The notes under the pieces are model-generated. The model had not been told where the DNA came from and made no database searches. It was given only the letters and a program-made list of their open reading frames with translations. The translations under genes and the position numbers were made by a program. Of a DNA stretch of 64,000 nt, positions 12,093 through 41,379 are shown piece after piece. The stretch comes from Zhengitettix transpicula (Eukaryota; Arthropoda; Insecta; Orthoptera; Tetrigidae), in the NCBI GenBank assembly GCA_037074705.1, contig CM073590.1:137473600-137537599 (forward strand). The letters run 5' to 3'. Positions within the stretch are counted from its first letter, which is position 1. Each line of letters starts with the position of its first letter.

Positions 12093-12176
12093 CTCAGTAT
12101 TAATTTAAAGTCCTTTATATAATTAATTTTTTAATATATTACAATTAATGATGAGAAAACAAAAGTTATAAATTAC

Positions 12177-15100
12177 TTAAGAATATTGCTCATAATTTCT
12201 AATCAAGTTGTATTCAAAATCAGTCATTTCTCGCTTCTCTTTACCAATGTCTCTATATATTAAGTCCGATGCAAATTTCAGTATCCGTTTTACATCACTC
12301 TTCTTCACACGAAGCTAAAGAGGAAAGATGAAGTAATATTAGCTATTAGAATATATTATTTGTAACATTATTAGGTAATGTAGTGAAATACTAACATAAT
12401 CTGTGTCCTCTGAAAGATTTTCAAATTTAATTATTGTACCGTTCTCAGCCATTTGTACAAGAGTTTCAGTTTTTTGTACTAATTCAGGTTTTTCATTTTT
12501 GCTTGATTTCTCTTCCTTTTCCTTATCCCGTTTAGGGCAACTGCAAACCTTTACTTCCTTGATACACCGACCAATTACTTCACCACTAAAAATTATGGAA
12601 GAAAACTACTGTTAAGCATAACAATAATAGTCAAAATTTCTTAGACAGAGAATTATAATTCAAAACTAGTATAAAATGACACTGGCAACATTTCCATGAA
12701 ATAAAGATGAATTTTGAGAAATACATGAGGAATTGAGGTGATACATATTTTGAAAGGTACACCATCATAAATACTTCAAAATAAAAATAATAATCTACCT
12801 CTGTCTTTCCAAAGTAAATATAACCCCAATACGATTTCGTTGAATACTTCCATCACAGCTGCTTAAACATTTAAATTTGTACTGAACTTGAACATCATCA
12901 CATTCTGGTTCAGAAAAAGCTAAAGGTATGCGCACACTTAATCTATTACTTTTTTCATCTGTATCATAAAAAACTGATGGATGGTCACATTGAATAAAAT
13001 TCTTATTTACAGAATCTGGAAAATAAAATTTGCTGTAAAATTTCTAACCACACTAGAAGTATACATTAATGAAACATTTAATTACTTGGTAATGAAGAAT
13101 AGCACTATTACATCACTCTCTTTAATACACGAACACACTGACATTATTTTAGAAATTTAGAATGAAAACCACATTATTCAAGTAATAAAATACACAAACA
13201 AAAACAGAATTATCTCAAACTCATTTCTACATCAAAATACCTGAAGTAAATTATAAAAAATCTGTGTTAAAAGTATGCTAATTGGATAAATAAATATCAA
13301 ATTAACAGAAAAGTGCTAAATAAATACCACACAATATTTCTGCAATCCAATAGCCTTAAGAACTACAAACTGCACAAACCAAACCAGTGATAAACTCAAA
13401 GCAGTTATTTTTGTCTGTTAACTGGCTATTTATGTAGATAAAATGTCAGAAGTATTAAAAGGAAGGTGATTAAACAGCAACATTTCGGTTACTGGGAGCT
13501 CTATCATCTGAGCTTGGGGTCGTCGAAACATCACAGTTTAAAAGCTGATGAACCTATATAAAAAACCCAAGAACGCTTTAGGCAGCAACTACACAGTTAA
13601 AAATAAAATTAATGAATTGCAAATATTATTAGCCAAGACTGAAATGGGCAATAATCTATTGATAGTTATGTTTTCTGAACACCACCTTAGAAGCCCAGAA
13701 ATTGGCTTAGTAAATTTTTCCTCGCATCTCATTTTTTGCAGATCTGTAAAACAAAGGAAAAGAGGCTACGTAACATTTGAAGAGATTTTGAATTTACAGA
13801 TATTGAGTTACTAGATTCTTGAGATTGCCTAGAGAAAGATTATAAATGCTACGTATACTTAGCAGAACTAAGAAAATACCAAATTGAATCTGCATACTGA
13901 ATAAATATCACCGACAGAAAACTTTCCCAATTTCTTACATAAAATAGATTTATTATTACAAGAAATTTGGAAAAGCAATTTAAAAGTTATAATCAGAGGG
14001 ATTTTAATGTCAACTTCTAAATTTACAGTCTTAGAAAATATGAATTATATAAAGTACTAGTTGGGTGCACAGCATTGCCCGAGATACCATTTATCTATAA
14101 CCCCGATATGACTCCAATTTCGGTTGATTTTGCGCTCTTTGTGTGTAACGCTCCTCAAATCCTATCCCTAAATGTGCTCACCTCCCATGATGAAGGGGGT
14201 TGAAGTAATTGACCAAATATATCGGGCGTTTTTACATGTTAGAAGATGACCACCCCCACAAATGTGAGATAATCAAAAAGTATTTATTCCAAACAAAAAT
14301 CAGCTGATTAAATTGTCTGAAAATTTCTACCCCCACCCACCACCTCCCAAACCCGTCACGTTACCCAGGTTGTCACAATTGGACTCGGCAACATTCATAG
14401 TCACTGAATTGATTCGAATCACGGTTGTTTTTGCGTTTTTTTTATTTAACGTACCTCCACCCCACGCCTAAGCTTGCTCCTCTCACAGGGGTTTAAATTA
14501 TCCACGAACAGCATAGGTATAAATACTTTCAAAGTAATTAACCCCAGGATATAGTTATCGCAAATATTGACCAATTAACATGTTTCAAAATTTCCACCCC
14601 ATGCCGTAAAATGTTGAAATTTTACTGACATACATTTGTACAAACACTTTTACCCGGAAAATATTTTTCCGACTCAAATATCGGCATTGTTAGCATGTAT
14701 GAAGATTTCAACCCACAACCACCCCCGCTTGGGGAAGTTAAACTGTAAGTTAAATGTCACAATTAAATACACAAACATCAGTAGGAATACAATCAATATA
14801 ATTAACCCTGAAAAATATTTATTCAACACAAATATCTGCTGTGTTTACATATTCCAAAATTTCTACCCTGCTACCCCTGCACGAGGGGTAAATGCCAAGT
14901 TGAATGTCATAACTAAACTCAGTGACATCCATAAGCTTCAATTTGACCCCAATCTTGATTGTATTTGCGTTATTTTACGGTAAAGCATCTCCACCCCAAA
15001 CCCTAAGGGTGCCCTTTTCCCAGGGCATAGGGGATGAAAATTATGTTCAGATATAACATCGATAGAAACACTATCAATATCTTTGACCCCTAAAAATGTT

Positions 15101-15348
15101 TATCTGACTGAAATATTGACTGTTTTAGCATGTTTAAATTTCACCCCGGCAGTGTTTGTTTCGTGGTTGCAAACAACGTGTGCGCAATTTGGTGAAATTT
15201 GCTCCATCAGTGTAGATTTGTATAAGGAACATACAAACAAACAGACTGCTTTATTTATTAAATTGTAGTTGTAGAGACTGAAATTACTTATAACTATTGA
15301 TTTTCAGGTAAGTCAACTTCGCAGTTTGTTTCATTTCTGAATGTGTTT

Positions 15349-15430
<82 letters not shown>

Positions 15431-16745
15431 CATTGTGTTCTAATGGGTAACTTTATTATTAGTATTTGAACACTAGCACTTAAGTATTAGTATACCAACC
15501 TACTAATCAAAATAATCACAAAGAAAAACAATTTTTTTTTTACCATTTTCCAAATTATGAGTGAAGCATGTTTTGATAGGATTTGCAAGCATTTGAGGAG
15601 ATAAAAAGACAGGTAGTGCTCGCACAGTTAAATGAGGCTCCCAGTGGCCTACCTTGAAATGAACAAGCATCTTTTTCTCCAATTTGATAAAAACTTTATT
15701 CAAAATTGCTGAAAACTGAAAATGAAATTGATTTACAATTCAGAACAACTCTCAAATGTACGGTAAGATAATATTAAGCAATTTAACAAATTGACGAAGA
15801 ACTGTATGTAACTATAATTTATATTTATCCAACGTAAAATATAATAATAAATAAAATAAATCAGCCAATGAAGTCAGATTGAATTATTTATTAATTTTAT
15901 ATTGAAATTAAAAAATGCAGTTTAGGTTTGGATACTAAAAAAAAGAAATTTCTTTTGCTGCAGTAAACCATATCACTACTATTACAAAATATATCATCCT
16001 TAATCAATGAAGACCTTGACACTAGAGAGAAATAATTGTTTTAAGAAAAGGACTTAAATACTTACCAAACAATCTTGAGTGTCTTCAATATGAGTTTGGA
16101 AATTTAAATCTCCTGGAAAATTTTCAATACAAGGTACCTGACATGTAGAAGATGGAAAATCATTTATATAATTCATATCAAAGGAACACGGAGAATTGAA
16201 AAGTTGACTTAGGGACAATGGTGTGCAATCAAAGCCAGCTAGTATATTATCCTAGAAAATTAAATAATTTTCACAAAAATGATATAAAGAATTAAACAAA
16301 TAATAATTAACCTTATTTAATTAATAATGGTATTAATATAATCATAACCTATTCAATTGTAAGTAAAATACGAATAATGTGTAATACAATATTATTGCAG
16401 TCATTTGTCACACTAAAATATTTAACAGATGTATTATAAGAAATTTGAAAATGGGTAATCTTTAATGTCCATAACTTCTACGAAAAAAATTTTTCGCTCG
16501 TTTTTTGGATACTTGACGAAATTCTAAGATCCCTTTTGAAAGACTTACTAGGTTCAGATCTGCACAATCTTGTGAAGACAAAAGTCTGGAAAGAATTAAA
16601 ATACACATAAGTATATGAATGAACTGCAAAACTATGAAATTAAATTACCAAAATGTACTTCAATGAACTATTTAACATTTCAAAAGCATTTCAATCAATT
16701 CACTTACTCTGTCATATTTTCCTTGTCTAATTCTACGCCTGTCAT
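12177..16745 (-). CDS. p53: p53-family tumour suppressor transcription factor
   Basis: Seven coding exons: 16745-16708, 16585-16549, 16251-16066, 15715-15544, 13015-12799, 12585-12396, 12314-12177. All junctions are GT-AG, the phases agree, and the total is 978 nt (325 aa plus stop). Residues 1-75 form an acidic, serine-rich N-terminus, presumably the transactivation region. The DNA-binding domain spans about residues 75-240. The zinc ligands are C137, H140, C194 and C198 (human C176, H179, C238, C242). R204 occupies the human R248 position, and KVCSCPKRD (229-237) matches the RVCACPGRD motif, with lysine replacing human R273. A short helix-rich segment (about 280-303, LRVKKSDVKRILKFASDLI) fits the oligomerisation domain. 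The protein is nuclear and activates DNA-damage and apoptosis genes. The second-largest gap, intron 13016-15543, carries a repetitive element. Confidence 0.95.
13280..13440. mobile_element. foldback MITE, copy 3 (in p53 intron)
   Basis: A decayed member of the foldback family. The left arm holds AAGTGCTAAATAAATACCAC and TTTCTGCAATCC, and the right arm ends TTTTGTCTGTTAACTGGC. It lies between p53 coding exons 4 and 5. Confidence 0.5.
14055..15268 (+). repeat. internally tandem-repeated element, copy in p53 intron
   Basis: Degenerate units repeat boxes such as CAGTGACATCCATAAGC, AACCCTGAAAAATATTTATT and hydrophilic GC-rich patches (CACCCC...AAGGGTGC). The 3' end reads ACATACAAACAAACAGACTG then CTTTATTTATTAA. 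The same family, in the opposite orientation, fills Ku70 intron 5 (28025-31795), and a third copy lies at 47225-48135. Short ORFs inside are by-products of the repeat. Confidence 0.75.
15345..15428. repeat. (TA)n/(TG)n microsatellite
   Basis: A run of TA dinucleotides interrupted by a short TG run, within the p53 intron. Confidence 0.9.
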
Positions 16746-16750
16746 TGAAA

Positions 16751-17430
16751 TCTGAAAAGAAAAAATATATATGTTGAAGACTTTACAAAAATTCGGGGGT
16801 CATAATGAATAGTTTAAAACAAGATTGTGTCAAGCTTGGTAAGCTTATTTTTTTTTAAAGGTGTAAATATACATAACTTTCGTAACAAACGTTCACGATT
16901 AGAAATTTTTTTATTCAATCCCTTGCATCCCTTACAAACTTCAGAGTGTTAAGAATTGGATCATGAGTGACATTTGAAAAAAAGGCCCGTCATTTACTGT
17001 TCCTACAGTAATTCTTTTTCACTTACATTATACAAATAAAGTTCTGATAGCAAGTCGTTGACCATGTACTTTTCAATAAAAACAACGACATACTCAAAAA
17101 TACTTCTCAAATATATTATGACACAGCAACAAATCATGACTATATATGTGAATCAAATTCAGACATAACATTCAAATTAATTCTTTGAAGTGTCAAGTAA
17201 ACAGTATTACCTGTATTTGTCTTATAGAACGAGATCACAAAGTTTTAATGTTTGAACCTGTAGAATACTGTAAGACAAAGTATAACTAAGGCACACACTA
17301 CTTATATACGGCACAACGATTTCCTCCGAAGCTACATATCCACAAAATCAACAACGAAAACAATTAAACATTTCGGCTCGCGCTAGCAATCCACAAGTTT
17401 TCTAAAGCGCATGCGCTCTGATTCGTAAAG
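16751..17430 (-). promoter_or_regulatory. p53: p53 5' untranslated region and likely promoter
   Basis: A pyrimidine-rich acceptor (TTTTTTCTTTTCAG) ends six bases before the p53 start codon, so the transcript probably begins with a non-coding exon. A candidate donor, ATACAG|GTAATAC at 17211/17210, lies about 460 bases upstream. Further upstream is the perfect palindrome GCGCATGCGC (17407-17416), which matches the core of the NRF-1 (Ewg-type) promoter motif, in a locally less AT-rich patch. Confidence 0.45.
17407..17416. promoter_or_regulatory. NRF-1-like palindrome GCGCATGCGC
   Basis: A perfect palindrome matching the NRF-1 consensus core in an otherwise AT-rich region, about 660 bases upstream of the p53 start codon. 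It could also be chance. Confidence 0.45.
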
Positions 17431-17829
17431 CTTTGCCAACATTCACCTGAAAAAATATACCAAAGTGCCTAATCATTTTTATTGCAGATGTACTTGAGTA
17501 CATCAGATATTGCAAATGTCAAATAAACAATAATAATAATATAAAACTAGTAAAAAAAATAATTAGACTAAACCAAATTGCTGATATCAAAGTAGTTACC
17601 AATAGAATATATACAGTTGTTTGGAGGCATATTCTTTTAACTTTAATCTTAAAAGAGATGAGGGCAGCGCTTGTATGTAATGGATTAAAGAATTTGATTG
17701 ACGCACAATAAAGAGTTTTCTGTTTCTTGGCATAATAACACCTAAGTAGACCGACATTATCTCTGTTTCTGAGAATCACCTAAGCGATCATAACTCGTTT
17801 GATTCTCCATAATACATAGTAAGCACTGC

Positions 17830-18430
17830 TTAACAAGCAGGCAGGTACAGTGATGACACCACCAAAGTTTTATGAAGTGCGTCCTGCAGTGACTCAGGTA
17901 AGAGAGACCTCAAATTAACCTGATAGCCTTTTTTTTGGTTATCTTGACAGTCTTTCATGAGAAGGTTGGTGTCTGTACAGTTGAGTTCCATAGGAAAGAT
18001 GAATTTGGACTTGGGTAAAGTTAATAACTCTTAAGACACACAATTTTAGGCTTATCAAAAAAAAAACCTCTACTTATGTTTGACCCAATATTTTGGATAT
18101 GTTGATCCCAGTTTAGATTAGCATATATTGCAAAACAGAGGAAATAGACTGAGACATGATCAGTTTTTCGACCACACAGGGCTGAATTTTGTTCCAAATT
18201 TTGGATTTTTTTCCTGGTTTAGATACAGTATCATCTGCAAACAGGTTTGGTTGAGTGTTTTGGCCAAGGATATTGTAATGTAAATCATTTATTTAAATAA
18301 TGATCAGAATAGGGCCCAATGTCGAACTTTGATTGCCTTGTAAGAAGTTAGATACACCATCACCAAAGTCAACTTTTTGAAACCTGTTGGGCAAATAATA
18401 CTTAATCAGATGTAAAGTTTCTTCCTCGAA
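17830..18430 (-). pseudogene. decayed non-LTR retrotransposon reverse transcriptase fragment
   Basis: In interrupted minus-strand frames the sequence gives a STLGPILIII...INDL stretch, like the GSxLGPLLFLIYINDL motif of LINE reverse transcriptases. It is followed by LFADDTV at 18242-18225, the catalytic FADD box. Many stops and frameshifts are present, so it is a relic. The clade cannot be set; Jockey/I-type is likely. Confidence 0.6.
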
Positions 18431-18434
18431 TCCG

Positions 18435-18803
18435 TAGAATCGCAGACCTTGGGCATCCTATTCCCATTGGAACAGTCGGCCTGCTGCCTCCTAAACTGGT
18501 CGAGGCACGGAGAAGTGAATGCTGCGTCCCCACAGAAAACTCCTCTCCCGCTATCGGAAGGGCGTGGGACAAGTACCCAATGCCCGACCTACCTGATGCA
18601 GGTTTTTCTAGGACTTTCCCTGCATTTTTCTTTAGGCGAATGCCGGGTAGGATCCTTAAACCATAGCCCGGGGGCCCTAGTAACCCGTGGCTACTTTCCT
18701 CTACCCTTCCGCATCCCCCCTTTCAAATCCCTTCCTATGCTATTAAAGGGGAGTTGCCCAATGTGGATCACCCTCATGTAGCCTGTTGCCCTAAAAAAAA
18801 AAA
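18435..18803 (+). mobile_element. GC-rich retroposon, copy B (5'-truncated)
   Basis: Starts inside the family consensus (CGCAGACCTTGGGCATCC) and runs to the conserved tail, TGCTATTAAAGGGGAGTTGC then GTAGCCTGTTGCCCTAAAAA. Confidence 0.85.
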
Positions 18804-18820
18804 TTGTTGTTCGCTAAAAA

Positions 18821-19376
18821 CCTGCGAGAGGATTCTCTCGCAGGTAACCTGCGAGGGATTTTCTCTCGCAGGCAGAACCTTTTAGGAGAGATTCGCAGGG
18901 GCTACCTTTAGGTATGCCTTTTCCTCTCCGTTTTTGAACTAAGGTTCCCACAAGCCGAGGCTCCTCGGCCTGTTCTGAGAGGTGTATGTTCCGGGGTCAC
19001 AGACCTTGGGCATACGGTCAAAGTTGTCCGCTATTCCCATTGGAATAGTCGGCCAGCTGCCTCCTAAACTGGTCGAGGCACGGAGAAGGGAATGCTGCGT
19101 CCCCACAGCAAACTCCTGTCCCGCTATCGGAAGGGCGTGGGACAAGTACCTAATGCCCTACCTACCTGATGCAGGTTTATCTAGGGTTTTCCCTGCATTT
19201 CTTTAGGCAAATGACTGGTAGGATCCTTAAAATATAGCCCGGGGGCCCTAGTCAACCCTTGGCTACCTTCCTCTACCATTCCGCATCCCCCCTTCCAAAT
19301 CCTTTCCTATGCTATAAGGGGGTAGTTGCCACTATGTGGGTTACCCTATACATAGCCTGTCTATACACACACACAA
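18821..19376 (+). mobile_element. GC-rich retroposon, copy C (near full length)
   Basis: Begins with the hairpin CCTGCGAGAGGATTCTCTCG, which here is duplicated, includes the GGTGTATGTTCCGGGGTC box, and ends in a short (AC)n/A tail. It follows copy B by about 17 bases in the same orientation. Confidence 0.85.
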
Positions 19377-19389
19377 AAATCGACAAAAA

Positions 19390-19806
19390 ATGTATGCGAG
19401 GGCTATTCTCTCGCAGGCCGAACCTTGTAGGAGAGACACGAAGGGGCTACTTTTGGGGATGTCTTTTCCTCTCTGTTTTTGAACTAAGGTTCCCAAAAGC
19501 CGAGGTACCTGGACCTGTATTGAGAGGTGTATGTTCCGGGGTCACAGACCTTGGGCATACGGTAAGAGTTGTTCGCTGTTCCAATTGGAACAGTCGGCCA
19601 GCTGCCTCCTAAACTGGTCGAGGTACGGAGAAAGGAATGCTGCGTCCCCACAGCAAACTCTTTTCCCGCTATCGGAAGGGCGTGGGACAATTACCCAAAG
19701 TTCGACCTACCTAATGCAGGTTTTGTCCTGCATTACTTTTATGCTATTAAAGGGGAGTTGCCACCATGTGGATTACCCTCATGTAGTCTGTTACCCTAAA
19801 AAAATC
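19390..19806 (+). mobile_element. GC-rich retroposon, copy D (internal deletion near the 3' end)
   Basis: Same order of boxes as copy C, but the segment between TTTTGTCCTGCATTACTTT and the CTATTAAAGGGGAG tail is shortened. It ends in CTAAAAAAA. This is the third head-to-tail member of the cluster. Confidence 0.8.
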
Positions 19807-19972
19807 TTTTTTTTATTTCAAGACGTGGATAATAAATGTTTCTAGTGTTGTTTTTTTGTTTTTCAAAGATGAAATAAAAGGGGTGGGGATAGAATTGGCT
19901 GGACCGTAAAAACTGGGTTTGTCATGTATTTTTCGGCCAATTTTATCCCTTTGGGCGGGGCGGGGGGGATAA

Positions 19973-20404
19973 TGTAACCTGAAAACCGGCATCGACGGGT
20001 TCTTTGTTGTGTCGGCATCCTTTGGCACAGTACCGCGTCGAGTATTGTTGTGTTACATCACTCCTGTTGGCGAAATCTGGGTTAAGTTTTAGTTACCTAG
20101 TGGCATTTGTGGAGTGCGATTAGCAGTTAAGTCTCTGAGAGGAACTGGTAGGAAGAAGTTCAATGTTTAGTCTCCGGAATTAAATCTCAAAACTTGTCTT
20201 GCATAGGCAACAGAGATCGCGGTGCTACGAGCTATAAAGATGTCGCATCAATTTATAACCAAGTCCTGAGATTACTGTAATATCTCATGTCTCTTAAGAC
20301 AATGAAGTTGATGTTTAATCTAAGTTTTTATAATTTCTTCATTCAAAATTTATATGGCGCCACAAAAAAAATTATTCGACGTGAGAAATGACGCATCCGT
20401 AACA
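19973..20404 (+). repeat. LTR with upstream polypurine tract
   Basis: Begins TGTAACCTGAAAACCGG directly after GGGCGGGGCGGGGGGGATAA and ends ATCCGTAACA. The layout parallels the LTR at 3621-3960: the same GGGGGGATAA|TGTAAC boundary, and TGGCGCC about 50 bases before the end. It is the 3' LTR of an element whose body has been lost or replaced by GC-rich retroposons. No partner LTR is in the window. Confidence 0.6.
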
Positions 20405-20690
20405 TTATATATTTTGTAAAATTTACTATCATTTTTATTTATTTAAAATTAATTGGCTTGGGTTCTTTAAATTTATTAGTTCAAAACAACAATGTTATAA
20501 TTGTTCAAAATTGAGAAGTTAATTACAAACAAAATTGTAGAAGGTTCTACCTCAGTTAAAAGTATTCATCAGGGAGTTAAAGGAGGGTGCTATAAATATC
20601 TCCAGAAATTGCAGTCTTAACTCTAAATAACAATAAAAACCTCGATATTTGAACTCACACTGCATATAAAGTAAATTGGCACACACTTAC

Positions 20691-20919
20691 TTTTACTGCT
20701 CTCGAACCGACGTACGACAAGCAGGGTGGATCGGCACAGCTGATCAAGTAGCCACGTGGCATTGTGTGTTTCTGGAACTTCACTTCGTGCTCGAAAATTA
20801 GAATTTACACTCCAATTCCCCTGATTATCGCTTCCGATTATTGATTTGCATTTTTTTATTACAATAATTAAAATACAGAATTTAACAGTAACAAATAGAA
20901 CTTTTTCTTCCTTTCTCAA
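20691..20919 (-). CDS. possible first coding exon of a secreted or membrane protein
   Basis: The ATG at 20919 opens a frame of 76 codons up to a good donor (AGTAAAA|GTAAGTG at 20691/20690). Residues 7-22 (VLFVTVKFCILIIVIK) are hydrophobic, like a signal peptide or anchor. NWS and NAT glycosylation sequons follow. The family is not recognised, and no second exon was found in the 2.8 kb downstream, which is mostly retroelement. The exon lies 460 bases past the Ku70 stop codon, so a Ku70 3' UTR passenger ORF is the alternative. Confidence 0.25.
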
Positions 20920-21074
20920 TAATGTTCTTCCTCACTAAAATTCATGTTATATAGAAAATAATGAATCATATTTTCTTTTAAAATTTACTTCTCCAATTTG
21001 GAAATACTACTAGTAAGAAATCAACAGTATATTAACTAATAATATATCATGTTCAACACAATACTTTATAATTG

Positions 21075-21080
21075 TTTATT
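21075..21080 (-). terminator. candidate Ku70 polyadenylation signal
   Basis: The first AATAAA on the minus strand after the Ku70 stop codon, about 300 bases downstream. Confidence 0.35.
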
Positions 21081-21244
21081 ATGAAAATCATTGTTACATC
21101 ATACAATTTGAATAAATAATTATTCAAGAACAGGAAAAAGCTTTCAAACAAACTTCAGGACCTCCACGTCATACACAGCTTACAATTGTAGGTGGGTCTA
21201 TACAATGGATAGAGACAGCTCACATATAACCAGGAGTTAACAAA

Positions 21245-21320
21245 TTGACTAGGATAGCTAATTGGTAAGAGCACTGCATACTAAGTGGAGGTTCTATGTT
21301 CCATTCACAGTCTGGTCAAG
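21245..21320 (+). repeat. tRNA-derived SINE-like fragment
   Basis: AGGATAGCTAATTGGTAAGA resembles a tRNA D-arm with an A box, followed at normal distance by GGTTCTATGTTCC, a degenerate B box. No intact cloverleaf can be drawn, so it is not called a tRNA gene. Confidence 0.45.
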
Positions 21321-21378
21321 ATTTTTCTATACAAATGCATTCATAAATAATTATTCAAGTAATATGGTATACAAATTT

Positions 21379-39126
<17,748 letters not shown>

Positions 39127-40375
39127 GACTCAATCATTAAAAACAGTATTGCTATAGAAACCTGAACTACTTTTAATATTATTTTTAAATTAACTTGAGT
39201 ATATTATAAACATATCACAGAACCATTGAAAATATTGTAATGCCAATTGATTGTAACGTTATCAATATAAAAATAAGAAAGTTCTAGAACATTTAAGCTT
39301 GAGGTATGATATAAAAACAAACGGAACGAAAATATTTTATCATAATTGATGCATAATTACTTAAAGGTAAGAAACAACTATGTTTTCAACAAGTTGAAGG
39401 ACCAGATAGTAATTATGCCTCACAAAAACTATTCCTATTAATCGTATACGTATCCAATCAATAATAATGGCTCGAAGTTTTATGTTGTATTTTATGAACT
39501 TCTTAGCAAATTATTAAGTGAACAATAGTTGAATAAAATCACAGACTTGGATAAATCGAAATAGCAGATTTCAAGACCTAAGGTCTTTGGCCGGTTTGTA
39601 TTTGGCGCTCGTGTGCAATTCAAAGTATTTGCAACATATCAACGTGTCTGGCGCTACCGAGGACGAAGACTAAGGTCCAAAGTGTTACTTTACAAAAATA
39701 CAATTATATTGTTAAAAATAAATTATAGTACATGTAAAACAGCATAACCTTTTAGTTTAGGGGACCATTTAAATGAACAAACATTTACGAAAAGTTCTTT
39801 ATATATTTTAAAAAAAAATTATTATGCATAAAAATACACAGAAATGCATTAGATTTAGTGTCATATGAAACAATATTTTTTAAGATTAATCTAACAGGTG
39901 ATTTTTTTTCCCGGTTGGTTCGTATAATGATTTCGGCTAGATACGAATACAAAAAGTTTGTCCGTTCATGGTCTTTAATTTCCCCGTTTTACTAAAATCC
40001 ATAACCTTTATACCTCATTCGTATATTCCGGTTACGCATGATTAACAAAAGGTGTTAACTTTTTAAGCTTTCTAGCAATCTGACACGACGATTATACACA
40101 GACGAATTGTCATCACTGCTGTTTGTCTTTCGTCTCTCGACAAATGACCACATCATCTTTCTCGCTTTCAACAAATATTCACGATATTGAATGCGTGTTG
40201 AGTAGCTCTAGTTTATGAACACGAACTACAATCAACAATAAACATATCGAGTTTTTAAGTATAAAAACGAATGGAGGCATTTATCGTGATAATAAATATA
40301 AAATGCACTATGTTTTCCAATGGTAAAGTGGAAAGGTTTTCAATCAATCTAACAAATATTTGACGCTGTTTTGAT
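39127..40375. other. Ku70 upstream region, no gene recognised
   Basis: AT-rich DNA upstream of the Ku70 start codon, presumably holding its promoter and any 5' UTR. A less AT-rich patch lies at 39590-39670. No clear core promoter element was identified and no exon was seen. Confidence 0.35.
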
Positions 40376-40990
40376 AATTGGTTATTTCCCTAGTCAATGG
40401 AAAGTAACTCACATTATCATGGAAAAATTTTTCATATCGATCAATAAGCCTGCTACCTGTTCTATCAATAGTTTTTGAAATAATCCTCTTAACGGACTGT
40501 AGGGGACAAAGAACTGATAACGGATCATCAATTCGGGTTCAGAAAGGTACTGTGGAACAAGTGCACCGGTCACTCAGGGTGATTAATAGGACCTCTGAAT
40601 ACAAAATGTATTGTTCAGCTGCTTTTATGGGCACAAGATCTGGCATGAGAATCTAATATACAGCTTTCAGGAGACACTTCTTGGGAAAGTTCCAGGAATA
40701 ACATACGGAAATATTACAGATTTATTCCGAAATGTCCCAGGGTAGCATACTAGGACTCATCGTCTATTCATTATATACAACATGCCCAACTGAACTGAAG
40801 TTCAGCCGATACGGAGATACTTGCTACCCACGTCAAACCAGAAATAGCATTATAATACGCACAGAAAAATTTAATGAATTAGAACTCTGGTTAGACAAAT
40901 CGAGAATTAAAACAAACGTATCAAAATTAGCACATATAACATTCACTTTAAAGAGAGGTAAACAAAGAGAAAACAACTCGATTTAAAACA
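40375..40990 (+). pseudogene. Jockey-like LINE reverse transcriptase fragment
   Basis: The frames read GYFPSQWKVTHIIM near 40380, the start of the RT domain, and later SQGSILGLIVYSLYT (from 40732) and LELWLDKSRIKTNVSK...ITFTLKR. These correspond to the PQGSxLGPLLYxIY and WxxKWRIKINxxKSxxxxFT blocks of Jockey/I-clade elements. Stops, frameshifts and loss of the YADD box show it is dead. Confidence 0.7.
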
Positions 40991-41379
40991 GAGGCAAATG
41001 TATTGGTGGAAAACGGTCTTAAGATCTTGAAATTCACTGACTAGGCACTCCTTGACAAATACTGGCCGTATGGATCAAATTCTTCTGTGACGGATGGTGA
41101 AAGCTACTGGTTTTAAGTACCGGTCAGTACGTGAGGTTGATGAAAACTACTGGTTGTAAGTACTGGTCAGTCTTTGTGGCTTTCAGGTATACAAAGTGGC
41201 CTAGTCCCCCAACCTGTTTTTCCCTGATTAAAATGTCTAAGAAAATGAAAAGTAAAATCCTCCAATTTCATTGTGAATTTAATGTTCGAGTGCAGACCGT
41301 TTAGATGTTCCAAGATGTTGAATCGTCCGCGTGTGTCGATGATTAAGCGTTGATTGGTCCTTGTAGCACGATATCTAAT

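Noticed and set aside
15530..15715. Alternative acceptor (TTTTCAG|CAATTTTG) for p53 exon 4
   Set aside because: It would need phase 1 from the previous exon, which ends in phase 0. The acceptor seven bases upstream keeps the frame and restores the conserved pattern FSAILNKVF, like human YSPALNKMF.
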